From positions 153,819,592 through 153,883,591 of the forward strand of contig NC_134832.1 of NCBI RefSeq assembly GCF_004210375.1: a DNA stretch of 64,000 bases, in the 5' to 3' direction. Made by a program: the position numbers and the translations under genes. This stretch comes from Tachypleus tridentatus (lineage: Eukaryota > Arthropoda > Merostomata > Xiphosura > Limulidae). Shown here one piece after another: positions 35,671-46,900 of this stretch (the first letter of the stretch is position 1; the number at the start of each line of letters is the position of its first letter). The notes under the pieces are model-generated. The model had not been told where the DNA came from, did no database searches, and saw only the letters and a program-made list of their open reading frames with translations.

Positions 35671-36263
35671 TGTTTTCGTTTTGTTTGAATTTCGCCCAAA
35701 GCTACTGGAGGGATATCCGCGATAGTTGTTCTTAATTTACCAGTGATACACCACAAGGAAGTCAACACCAACCACTAACAACTCTTGGGCTACTTTTTTT
35801 ACCAATGAATAGGGTTTGGTTTGGTTTGGATTTCGCGCAAAGCTACTCGAGAGTTATCTGCGCCAGCCGTCCCTAATTTAGCAGTGTGAGACTAGAGGGA
35901 AAGCAGCTAGCCATCGCCAACTTTTGGGCTACTCTTTTACCAACGAATAGTGGGATTAACTGAACATTATAACGCTTCAACGGCTGAAAGGGCGAGCATG
36001 TTTGGCCCCAACGAGACTGACCGTTGTTTGTTATTCAACACAAAACTGCATAAGGGACTGCTGTGCTCTGCTCACCACGAGTATCGAAACACATTTTGTA
36101 GTGTTGTACGTCCACAGACATATTGCCGTACCACTGGGGGGTTGAGACTGACCCACATTATAATGTCCCCATAGCTGAAGAGGAGAGCATGTTCAGCGAC
36201 AGGGGTTCAAACCACCTACTGACTGTTTGCTAATTGCGAGTCGAATGTCCTAATCATGACGCC
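35671..36263 (-). mobile_element. Nested SINE cluster (A1 split by A2 and B)
   Basis: A family-A SINE (A1) starts at about 35671 (tail side, ttgtttgaatttcgcccaaag) and stops at about 35811 after 'accaatgaatag'. It resumes at about 36143 (gactgacccacattataatg) and finishes near 36263 with the tRNA-like head. Between its halves lie a second family-A copy (A2, about 35812-36006) and a family-B SINE (about 36022-36142). All three are in - orientation. The order of insertion is therefore A1 first, then A2 and B. It lies 0.4 kb upstream of the CSNK1A1 start codon. Confidence 0.82.
36022..36142 (-). mobile_element. tRNA-derived SINE (family B)
   Basis: Read on the - strand, the head has an A-box-like gtggtacggcaatatg and a B-box-like tgtttcgatactcgtgg, followed by gagcagagcacagcagtccc and a tail ending in aacaaacaacgg. 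The same family recurs at 47102-47227. Its arrangement (ctgtgctctgctcaccacgag on the + strand) is one I associate with horseshoe crab SINEs. Confidence 0.75.
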
Positions 36264-36408
36264 TATATTGTTCTTCACTGGGTTTACATTTTATCTCATT
36301 TAGTTGCATTATTTTCGGGACTGACAACTTGGAAGAACCTACAGTTTTTTTATAAGTACCACAAAAGACGATAACATCCATGAACAACATTTCATTGATC
36401 TTTCATGG

Positions 36409-36656
36409 TCCAGCATAGCCAAGTGCGTTAAGGCGTTTGACTCGTAATCCGAGGGTCGCGAGTTCGAATCCCGGTCGCGCAAAACATGCTCGCCATTTCA
36501 GCCGTGGGGGCGTTATAATGTGACGTTCAATCCCACTATTCGTTGGTAAAAGAGTAGCCCAAAAGTTGGTGGTGGGTGGTGATGACTAGCTGCCTTCTCT
36601 CTAGTCTTACTCCGGTAAAATTAGGGACAGCTAGCGCAGACGGCTAGCATCGAATT
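36409..36656 (+). mobile_element. tRNA-derived SINE (family A), sense copy
   Basis: This is the clearest family-A copy. The head has A box tagccaagtgcg, an anticodon-loop-like ctcgtaa, and B box gagttcgaatcc (about 36465). The body has ccgtgggggcgttataatg, ccactattcgttggtaaaag, gtggtgatgactagctgcc and ctagtcttactcc. The acceptor-stem ends do not pair, so it is not a functional tRNA gene. Confidence 0.88.
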
Positions 36657-39206
36657 TTCTAGGATTACTTTAAAAGTTTACTTACATGTTGGTATGTCAA
36701 TGTAATTTTAAACACTGTGTAGCGCTGGTCAACTATTTAGATGTCATTCATTGGTCAAGTAGGAAGTGTCTAGAGGTTTATAGCTCTGACAACGTTGTAT
36801 GAGAAAAAACAGTTATTTGTTAACGCGCGTCATTCTGAGTAATTCCAAAAATCTCCGTTGAAGCGTTGTATCCACATCAATCTACAAGCTTTCTAACCTA
36901 TACTGGTTGACAGGAAAACATCTCAAGGAAATAATCTCTGCTAACTAATTCTGTAAAAAGGTAACTGTCCAGCATCTGTGAAAGTTATACACGCTGTTTT
37001 GTGCTTCAAGGTATATAACAAACGTTGTGTTCCACGTTAAAGCTTGTGTTAAGTCTAATTATTTTCTTAGCTTAAAACCCAGTGAAGTAAATCTGAGATT
37101 AGTATTTCTTCACAATATTCCTGATTGACTCTTCCATTATAAAACAGTTCTATTTAATATTCGTGAGAAAACTAATTTCCACCTTAGAATACAAGTTAGG
37201 AAGGAGAAACTTTGGTTCCGTAACCATGTGACTTTTGTGCAGCTTTATATCTTTACTAACATGTGTACTGATCCTTACAGATATGTACTGGTCCTTACAC
37301 ATTACCTTGACTCTGTTGTAACGGTTTTCTATAAACAGTGCTATGTTTTCAAGGAAAAAGTACCCTTAACCAAGTGGAAGAGTTTGCCACTGGATGGAGA
37401 TGGTTGTGTGAGAGATATACCTCTCTTGAAGCTGCAAAGATTCCTGACAATAATCAGCCTATACATACAGATTTAGGTGTACCTATACTGGTACACAGGA
37501 AGTAAAGGTGACTGAGTATTAAAAAGGTGGAATGACCTTTTGTGAGACTGAGACCACTTGAGACTCTATCTCTGGTTAAGATCATTCATGACCAAGCCAA
37601 GAAGGACCAGAAATGCTATTGGTAAATAACCTCTGCCAGTCAGATTACTTTTTCTGACAAGAGTGCTGGCAGCAAAGAAATCTAGGTAAGCTGGTCTGCA
37701 GCTGCAGAATTGAGTAAAACACTGAGACCGTGTCTGTTTGCAGAATATTCTGGTCCTTGACATCATGTGGGAGTTAAAACCATAGCATTTCTACCATAAC
37801 AATGCAAGCCACAAAGTAGGAGATTAAAATAATGGATGAACGCCACACTTAATCACCAAGGTACTCTGGGAAGAACAGTTAAAGGACCTTAGCTGAACTT
37901 AGATGTTTCTTGTCATGCAACAGAGTAAAGACCACCAACAGTAACGATGGAAAAATGTATTATCAAAATAGCTGGTATGGATATTAAAACTTTTATTAAA
38001 ACAAATTACAGAACATTTTGACCTTCTTAGATCATCTTTAGGTTAACAAAGTAGGTTGCAAAAAGTGTTGGTAAAAGTATACACTTTCTATTGTCACTCT
38101 TGATCTGATGGTTTACCAGAACAGATAATATACACTGCCAGTTATATGCTTAACACGTTTGTTACTCTTATCAACTGGATCGGAATGAACACTTGCCAAA
38201 GTGTAATGTTGGCATGCAAAGGTTGTTTTCTGAACACTCACAAGTTTGGGAGAGAAGTCTTGCTTCCCATGTATGTAATATTTGGCTCTCTCCTAAAGCA
38301 GACATCTCGTAATGTTTACAAGAACGTGAAGTGTTCATTTGGTAATGCATACAAACAAATGTACCAACATTTAGGAAAATATGCCATAGAAAAGAAAATG
38401 GGTTATGATAATGCAATGAATGCCACCGTGAAACCTGTGGCACAGAATGAAAGCAGACTGTTTGCTGGATAAGACTTTCTTGTGTTGAATAATTAACGTA
38501 CAAGTACAGTGGTCGAAAGACGTGCAAAAACATGAAATACATATTGACCAGCTTCCTTGATGCATTACTGACGAATATCCAGTGCACTGGTTTTACCATC
38601 AATCAGAGGAAGAGACTAGTAAATTAGACTATAGTCTTATTTTTTGTCAGACTAGGAAAAAAAGGATAATAGCAATTATGTGGCTGTATCCATGGGGCCA
38701 GATTAGAATTTCTGTACCTAGAACACCTATGATTGTTGTCCAAACCATAGATGATGATCTCCCAATTGTCATGGCTAGGATTACATCTGATTATAAACAA
38801 CTAGAATGGTCAATGGTTGAATACCAATAATTGATAGGAATTATTCTTCCTGGCATTCTGAGATACTGTGTGACAAAATGTATGGATTGCATTTTATGAC
38901 TTCTACTAGATTATAAGAAGTTAGGATGACAGGAGTGAGACAATGAGGTACCTGGTACACCAAATTTTCATAGATTAAGAATTTGTAGCAGCTATTTTAA
39001 ATTAAAAACCAGCTGAAGGAGCATTGTTACCCTTTTCTGAGTAGAGTATCACTAAGAGATATCTCCACAAATATGAAATAGTTTAGTCATCATTAGCTTG
39101 GACAATTTGATGATTGTGATGACTGAAAGGGATTAACAAGTTTTGTTTTAAGCTTTATCAGAGTTTTGAATAAATAAGATATTCTTCTAGGATATCAGTT
39201 GATCTA
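36657..39206. other. Intergenic sequence, no recognised gene
   Basis: About 2.5 kb between the SINE cluster and the mariner element. It holds unlinked open frames (37228-37476 +, 38146-38472 +, 38582-38830 +, 38171-38602 -). None has a domain I recognise, so they may be chance frames or decayed transposon. A single-arm relative of the 2178-2364 fold-back (acattttgaccttcttagatc) lies at 38003-38050. Confidence 0.5.
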
Positions 39207-39436
39207 CAGGGTGTTCAGAAAGTCACTGTGCATTTATATGTTTATTGCGATGTGGAACAGGTGTATCTGTGAATTTTTCAGCAAATCGCTGTCATACCAC
39301 ATCTGTGTATCTTCCACCTTCTCGGAATACGTGTTCGATGAGCCATATACGTTCTTCAGTTGTTAAAACCATATTGGGATCAAAATCTGAAATATAGTAA
39401 CATATATAACTGCACAGTGACTTTCCAAACACCCTG
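39207..39436. mobile_element. 230-bp mariner-type miniature element with TIRs
   Basis: The ends are 26-bp terminal inverted repeats starting CAGGGTGTT (39207-39232 and 39411-39436) with only two mismatches, flanked on both sides by TA (39205-39206, 39437-39438), the usual Tc1/mariner target duplication. Inside, the - strand reads MVLTTEERIWLIEHVFREGG and then a stop-interrupted QRFAEKFTDTPVPHRN. This resembles the N-terminal helix-turn-helix of a mariner-like transposase. It is therefore an internally deleted, non-autonomous copy. Confidence 0.88.
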
Positions 39437-39886
39437 TATTATCACAAGCTAGGAGTCATGTGGTTCAAACATCAATGACTGAAACAGTTACAACCTTTAC
39501 TTTCTTAGTTATTAAATGACTTTCTGCAGTAAAACACCACCCAAAGCTTTGATAGAATTACTTCTTCGATCTATCTGCAGAGGCATGGCCAAGGGGACTC
39601 TGACCCCCTGTGTACAACTTAGGCATATTGATCACATTAGTTTTCAGCTTTTATACACAAGTTCATTTTGTATCACTTTATCAACAAAAAATAATAAAAC
39701 TTCTATAACCACTATTACATTTAATTTGATTTAATGACCATTTTATTAAATATTTTTATCAATTTCAGCTTTTTTATTTATTACTCTAAAATTTTCAGCA
39801 AAAACAAGTCTTTCAAATAAAACCAAGAACGATTATATGATGGTCACAGTGGAACAAAGTTGTCACAGTCAACATCAGTTGTTAAA

Positions 39887-39901
39887 ATGGCTGCAGAACA
39901 G
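39887..39901 (+). CDS. Candidate first coding exon, MAAEQ (speculative)
   Basis: ATG in the context AAAATGG opens MAAEQ and is cut by donor CAG|GTAATA at 39902. The next candidate exon (40695-40711) continues in phase 0 as KDENI plus two bases. An ATTGG (reverse CCAAT) lies about 20 bp downstream. No third exon was found, so this could be chance. Confidence 0.2.
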
Positions 39902-40694
39902 GTAATACAACTGCTTGTGATTGGCTATTTGAAAGAATAGGCGTGCTCTGTTTGATGTAAATAAAACTATCACCATATCAACCAAAAATAACGACAGTTC
40001 TATAAAAGAAATGTAGTGGAATAAAAAGTAGATAATTTCTTGTTTTATATAATAGTGAAGTATTTTCTAGTGTACTTGGGTTGTGAAACGAAGTAATCCA
40101 ACTTCTTTAATCCACAACTCATTTAAATCGTTTAGATAATTTTCCATTCTTCATAAATAAATCAAGAAATTTGAAATTTTTGCCTAATTAAAAGCTTAGG
40201 GTCAAGGACCACCACTGTTCATCCGACTAACACAGTGATAAATGAAGGGCTTTCTTGTTCATTACTGTCGATGCTCATGTTATGTTGAGTTTGAGAATAG
40301 ACTTGTTGGTAAGCTACAGTCAGCTATTGGGAAAACTCTCTTTCACCTGTGGCAGTAAGTCAGTATTGAACTTTTATAAAACATTTTAAATTACAATTAA
40401 ATAATTTGTGAATGTGAACTAAAACTTAACAAATTATGTAGTTTTTGAAACTAACAAACGTATCATGAATTTAAAGTTATTGCATACAACTGAGAAATTA
40501 CACGGAAATTTGTTGTATCAGGTTAACATTGTGAACATACATACAATATGTACTTTTTAGATTCACCCTATATGTTAAGAGTTCTGATGTGTTGAGTTCA
40601 CACTGTCTAAGAGCAACTATAATGTTATTTGTAAATCTTACACTATTATAATAGTTTATTTTAAAAATTGATTTTAATACTTTTATTTCTGCAG

Positions 40695-40711
40695 AAGGAT
40701 GAAAATATCAA
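40695..40711 (+). CDS. Candidate 17-nt micro-exon (speculative)
   Basis: A strong acceptor (acttttatttctgcag) is followed by 17 bases and a strong donor (GTAAGA). In the frame set by 39887-39901 it reads KDENI and leaves AA. A minisatellite begins at the donor. No downstream exon was identified, and the product is unknown. Confidence 0.2.
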
Positions 40712-40713
40712 GT

Positions 40714-41400
40714 AAGAGTTTCAACATCTTTTAGTTGGGTCTTAACGTTTTTGTACCGAAGAGATTCAACATCTTTCAGATGGGTCTTAACGTTTTTGTA
40801 CTGAAGAGTTTCAACATCTTTTAGTTGGGTCTTAACGTTTTTGTACCGAAGAGTTTCAACATCTTTCAGATGGGTCTTAACGTTTTTGTACTGAAGAGTT
40901 TCAACATCTTTCAGATGGGTCTTAACGTTTTTGTACTGAAGAGTTTCAACATCTTTCAGATGGGTCTTAACGTTTTTGTACCGAAGAGTTTCAACATCTT
41001 TCAGATGGGTCTTAACGTTTTTGTACCGAAGAGTTTCAATATCTTTCAGGTGGGTCTTAACGTTTTTGTACTGAAGAGTTTCAACATCTTTCAGATGGGT
41101 CTTAACGTTTTTGTACTGAAGAGTTTCAACATCTTTCAGATGGGTCTTAACGTTTTTGTACTGAAGAGTTTCAACATCTTTCAGATGGGTCTTAACGTTT
41201 TTGTACTGAAGAGTTTCAACATCTTTCAGGTGGGTCTTAACGTTTTTGTACTGAAGAGTTTCAATATCTTTCAGATGGGTCTTAACGTTTTTGTACTGAT
41301 GAGTTTCAACATCTTTCAGGTGGGTCTTAACGTTTTTGTACTGAAGAGTTTCAACATCTTTCAGATGGGTCTTAACGTTTTTGTACTGAACTTTTTCAAT
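40714..41400. repeat. Minisatellite, 45-bp unit, ~15 copies
   Basis: Unit with gtttcaacatctttcag, atgggtcttaacg and tttttgtactgaaga. Units are exactly 45 bp in the main run, a multiple of three, so the + strand stays open for 197 codons (40825-41418; unit MGLNVFVLKSFNIFQ). There is no promoter, domain or other sign of coding. The copies are highly homogeneous, suggesting recent expansion. Confidence 0.95.
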
Positions 41401-43862
41401 TTATCTCGGTTATGTTAACTAGTGAAATGATGATACATTGTTGAATCATTTTGAGTGATGCATTGATATGTCTCTTGTATACTCTAGGCCAATAGGCAGT
41501 TGTGAACCATATCGGACTTTGAAAATTTGAAATATGGCTTTCACAATTATCAGATATTTCTAAGGTAAAAGAAAAACCATATCTTTGAATGATGTAATAC
41601 CCAAGAAGCTTAAGCCCAGTTCTAAGCCTTTTGGTCATGATCTCAAGTGGCCCAGTGTGGTACATAATTGAGAACCATTACTCTAGGTTATTCAGGTTGA
41701 AAATACTTATATAGATGTACAATTAAGCCAGATAACAATAATAAAAACCTGAAAATAACAGAACACTCAATAAAATAAAGTGTATGTGATGATTAGGTTG
41801 TAAAAAATTCACATATGAGAATAGTTTGACTTTTCTTTTTGGTGCTTTTTTGTACTATAAAAATTTAAAACAATTACTTACATTTATTCTAATTTTTTCA
41901 CTTTATTTAAATAAAGGAGAAAAATCCCAACACATTTAAAAGTGTTTACAAAGTTGAAATAAGGATCTTAGGTGTTCATAATTGTGTTAGATAAATATAT
42001 AAAAATTTGTGTGTGTGTGAATGGGGTTTATTCACCAGTAGAGTACTGCATACAAAAGCTTTCCCAATAAAGATATCAAGGTTAGTGTTTGAGATTTAAC
42101 TGGTTCAACATGGACTCAGTAACTGATTGAAAGTGTACCTTTTATTTTAATACCTAACAGTACATAGTATAAAGCCAATAAAAGCAAGTGGTGAACATAA
42201 CATTGTAAAAGAACTTTAGATATAGATGGGTGTATAAAGCTAAAATAAATACTTTCTTGAAAATCTTACTCTATAACTTTTAGCATAAAAAAATGTCAGT
42301 AACATCCCTGGTATTTTGGTATCATGTAGTATTTGTAACATTTCTGATACGTATTATTTTACTTTAGTGCTAGTTGGCACATATAATCAATAATTATTAT
42401 AACCATTATGCTGATAGTCTTAAAAGCTACAGTTATTCTTCTCAATAAACTGACCAGTGTTCTGTTAGGAAAATACATTCAATAATTATAAATGTATATT
42501 CCTAATCAAAGATTTACAAGACAGTTACAACTTAAGTTATGTTGTACAAAAGTTTTTTTTAATTTACAAAATAATTTTTCCTAGAAAAGTTTATAATTTC
42601 TCCCTCAAAAACAAAAACAATGAAACAGCTATAAAGAAACAGTATGCTCTTTATAAATACTTTGATTTTACCAATCATTTTAGAAGTGCAGTTCATAACA
42701 TCTAGTACTACTAACTACAGGTATTGAAACACAAGAGTTATCAAATATATTTTTTTAAGCTATATTCTAATATCAAATGCAATCTCTTTCCCCAAGGTTC
42801 AATGACTGATAAAATACATAATCAGTGTATTATGTGTAAGCTGTAAAGTTAGTTATACACATTTCAAAAATACAAGCTTTACGATAACATACAAGAAGAT
42901 GAAGTCTATTTCAATTTCACATTTACAGCACGAAGGGATGTAGTCTCACACACATTTCTATCTAACCATATACTTAGTTTGTCAAGATACAGTCTGTCAA
43001 AATGAGTTTGTACTTCCTCACATATTATGTCTGGTAAATTCTAACAAATAGTGTAAAAATTTGGTGAATATACCCTTTAAAATGGGAGGAAGGAATAATA
43101 TCAGGGTTTTACTAAAATTAAAAATCTCCTTTCAACATGCACATTTACAACTAAAAACTGAGTGAAATTCAAGAAAACAAACAAACTAAAGACAACATAT
43201 AGGTTTCAAGCAGTACAAAGAATATAATAATGAGATTATTACATAAATATGAGACAGTAAGCTGAAAGCAACACTTATCATTCACAAGTTACAAAACATT
43301 TCAACTGTGCATACTGAACAATTAAAGGTGTCTCATACAGAAGTTGTTTAAAAACCTTAACATACACTGACTCTTGGGTCTGATTTTCTTTCCCACAAAG
43401 TTTGGTGAAAATGATACAAGAGACTCATTCAACTTGTGAATGTGTCACATCTTACTGAGGTTACATGTGGTGAGTAAAGGACAACAAATACAGCTCCAGG
43501 TGTCTTCATAATATTGTGCATGGATTCTTCTGATCACTTGAGCACATATTAAACAACATTCCTATCATGACTGGTCAATTTAAAAAATATAATAGAAACT
43601 GATAACAGAGAGTAGAAACATTCACTTCTCCTCAACTAAAATCATCTTAACTTACTTTAAATTATTACAGTAAAGGTAGATTATATGCAACATACAAATA
43701 ATAATAGGTTTTATCTTGTACTATGTCATCATTCCTGGTTCACAATCTAAGCAAATCAAAATAAAGTGTGTGAGGTTAATTTTTTTTAGAGTATAACTAG
43801 TTTGTGAATCGAAGTAAAAATTGTCATATATCAGCTCTAGTCAGTCAACAACTTCAGGCAAC
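41401..43862 (-). other. Intergenic DNA including probable BNIP3 3' UTR
   Basis: BNIP3 ends with its stop codon at 43863-43865 on the - strand, so the proximal part of this stretch should be its 3' UTR. Several AATAAA-like sites exist on the - strand (for example near 42130 and 41905), but I cannot choose one. No other gene or transposon is recognised. Confidence 0.45.
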
Positions 43863-43938
43863 TCAACTTATTTCTGACACTTTAAAACATCTGTGGCTGT
43901 TCCTGATATGGTGTTTCCAATGACATCCAATGAATAGC
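43863..43938 (-). CDS. BNIP3 last coding exon with stop
   Basis: Acceptor tttcttag precedes G|CTA TTC ATT GGA. The first base completes a Gly codon (GG+G), giving GLFIG, the third glycine of the GxxxGxxxG dimer motif, then CHWKHHIRNSHRCF and KVSEIS, and TGA at 43863-43865. The other reading frame of this exon is also open for a while but does not fit the phase-2 donor and would lose the third glycine. The 20-residue basic, His-rich tail after the helix is longer than the roughly 10 residues of vertebrate BNIP3. Confidence 0.8.
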
Positions 43939-46900
43939 CTAAGAAAGAAAGAAAAAGAACAAGTCAATTTGAGATGCACATTTAAGTTTTAAAATCACTA
44001 TGGAAACATACTGAAGTTTTAATCCTTTGAAACCTTATGCTTATAAATTAGATCTAGTAATAAAAGAACAGCAGGTTTCCTAATGGGACAATGCAAAAAT
44101 ATATGCTTTTTAGGTTCTTTTGTTTTCTAGAAACACAAAAGCAAACTGTTGTTTCACAAAAATGTTAAATACAAGCTACTTATATTTGACTAATAACAAG
44201 AACTTGTATACACATCTAAAAAAGTTATGTAAAAAATCCATTTGTGCATGTGACAACAGATACCACTGTGTAATTTCTGATAATGGTGTTTGAATTATTC
44301 TCACAGTGTAACAATTGTTGAAAAATCTTCATATTTAACAGTTTTATTATATAGCTATGACAATTCCATTACTATAGTACTGAAAGTTTGCCAGAAATAT
44401 CTTAGGTTAAAACACAGGTTTTTTTCTTTCAGTTCTTCTTAAACAATTCTAAGCACAGATAAAGGAGATAAGGAGCAAAAATAAAGGTTTTATAAGTTTT
44501 AAAGGAGGCATGAAATATGAAAACTGAGAGATGATCTGTAAAATGTGATTTTATATTTAGAAAATCTAATATCCTTCTGACTTAACTATCATTAAATAAG
44601 CTTAATGGTAACTTAGTATCACTATATAATCTTGTACTAACAGTTTCATTTACTATGTAATTATCATTAAATAAGCTTAATGGTAACTTAGTATCACTAT
44701 ATAATTTTGCACTAACAGTTTCATTTACTATGTAATTATCATTAAATAAGGTTAATGGTAACTTAGTATCATGATATAATCTTGTACTAACAGTTTCATT
44801 TAATATGTAATTATCATTAAATAAGGTTAATGGTAACTTAGTATCACTATATAATCTTGTACTAACAGTTTCATTTACTATGTAATTATCATTAAATAAG
44901 GTTAATGGTAACTTAGTATCACTATATAATCTTGTACTAACAGTTTCACTTACTATGTAATTATCATTAAATAAGGTTAATGGTAACTTAGTATCACTAT
45001 ATAATCTTGTACTAACAGTTTCACTTACTATGTAATTATCATTAAATAAGCTTAATGGTAACTTAGTATCACTATATAATCTTGTACTAACAGTTACATT
45101 TACTATGTAATTATCATTAAATAAGCTTAATGGTAACTTAGTATCACTATATAATTTTGCACTAACAGTTTCATTTACTATGTAATTATCATTAAATAAG
45201 GTTAATGGTAACTTAGTATCATGATATAATCTTTTACTAACAGTTTCATTTACTATGTAATTATCATTAAATAAGGTTAATGGTAACTTAGTATCATGAT
45301 ATAATCTTGTACTAACAGTTTCATTTACTATGTAATTATCATTAAATAAGGTTAATGGCAACTTAGTATCACTATATAATCTTGTACTAACAGTTTCACT
45401 TACTATGTAATTATCATTAAATAAGGTTAATGGCAACTTAGTATCACTATATAATCTTGTACTAACAGTTTCACTTAATATGTAATTATCATTAAATAAG
45501 GTTAATGGTAACTTAGTATCACTATATAATCTTGTACTAACAGTTTCACTTACTATGTAATTATCATTAAATAAGCTTAATGGTAACTTAGTATCACTAT
45601 ATAATCTTGTACTAACAGTTTCATTTACTATGTAATTATCATTAAATAAGCTTAATGGTAACTTAGTATCACTATATAATTTTGCACTAACAGTTTCATT
45701 TACTATGTAATTATCATTAAATAAGGTTAATGGTAACTTAGTATCATGATATAATCTTGTACTAACAGTTTCATTTACTATGTAATTATCATTAAATAAG
45801 GTTAATGGTAACTTAGTATCACTATATAATCTTGTACTAACAGTTTCATTTACTATGTAATTATCATTAAATAAGGTTAATGGTAACTTAGTATCACTAT
45901 ATAATCTTGTACTAACAGTTTCACTTACTATGTAATTATCATTAAATAAGGTTAATGGTAACTTAGTATCACTATATAATCTTGTACTAACAGTTTCATT
46001 TACTATGTAATTATCATTAAATAAGGTTAATGGTAACTTAGTATCACTATATAATCTTGTACTAACAGTTTCACTTACTATGTAATTATCATTAAATAAG
46101 CTTAATGGTAACTTAGTATCACTATATAATCTTGTACTAACAGTTTCATTTACTATGTAATTATCATTAAATAAGCTTAATGGTAACTTAGTATCATGAT
46201 ATAATCTTGTACTAACAGTTTCATTTACTATGTAATTATCATTAAATAAGGTTAATGGTAACTTAGTATCACTATATAATCTTGTACTAATAGTTTTACT
46301 TACTATGTAATTATCATTAAATAAGCTTAATGGTAACTTAGTATCACTATATAACCTTGTACTAACAGTTTCATTTACTATGTACTTACCTGTAAGTAGC
46401 CATATTAATGAAGTTATTAAATCATAAACTTATTTGTTTTTTAATTAAAGGTTTATTTTATGTTGGTCAGCTGTTACAAATTCATATCTAATACTACCAC
46501 TGAAATGTAAATTGTTAATCACAACAGTGCAATAGCTTAGCTTTTAGTACTAATCTTGTACTAACAGTTTCATTTACTATGTAATTATCATTAAATAAGC
46601 TTAATGGTAACTTAGTATCACTATATAATCTTGTACTAACAGTTTTACTTACTATGTAATTATCATTAAATAAGCTTATTGGTAACTTACTATCACTATA
46701 TAATCTTGTACTAACAGTTTCATTTACTATGTAATTATCATTAAATAAGCTTAATGGTAACTTAGTATCACTATATAACCTTGTACTAACAGTTTCATTT
46801 ACTATGTACTTACCTGTAAGTAGCCATATTAATGAAGTTATTAAATCATAAACTTATTTGTTTTTTAATTAAAGGTTTATTTTATGTTGGTCAGCTGTTA

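Noticed and set aside
36409-36485. Possible tRNA gene
   Set aside because: Internal A and B boxes are present but the acceptor-stem ends do not pair, and the sequence continues into a SINE body shared with other copies.
38146-38602. Overlapping open frames of 108 and 143 codons on opposite strands
   Set aside because: No recognisable domain, no splice context, and mutually antisense; probably chance or very old transposon.
40825-41418. 197-codon open frame MGLNVFVLKSFNIFQ repeated
   Set aside because: A 45-bp unit array with no family, gene structure or composition typical of a protein.
43863-43938. Alternative frame of the BNIP3 last exon (YSLDVIGNTISGTATDVLK)
   Set aside because: It does not fit the phase-2 donor of exon 4 and would remove the third glycine of the GxxxGxxxG motif.
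44582-45436. 284-codon open frame on the - strand
   Set aside because: It is a 75-bp tandem repeat (a multiple of three) inside a BNIP3 intron, with no promoter, splice or domain evidence.
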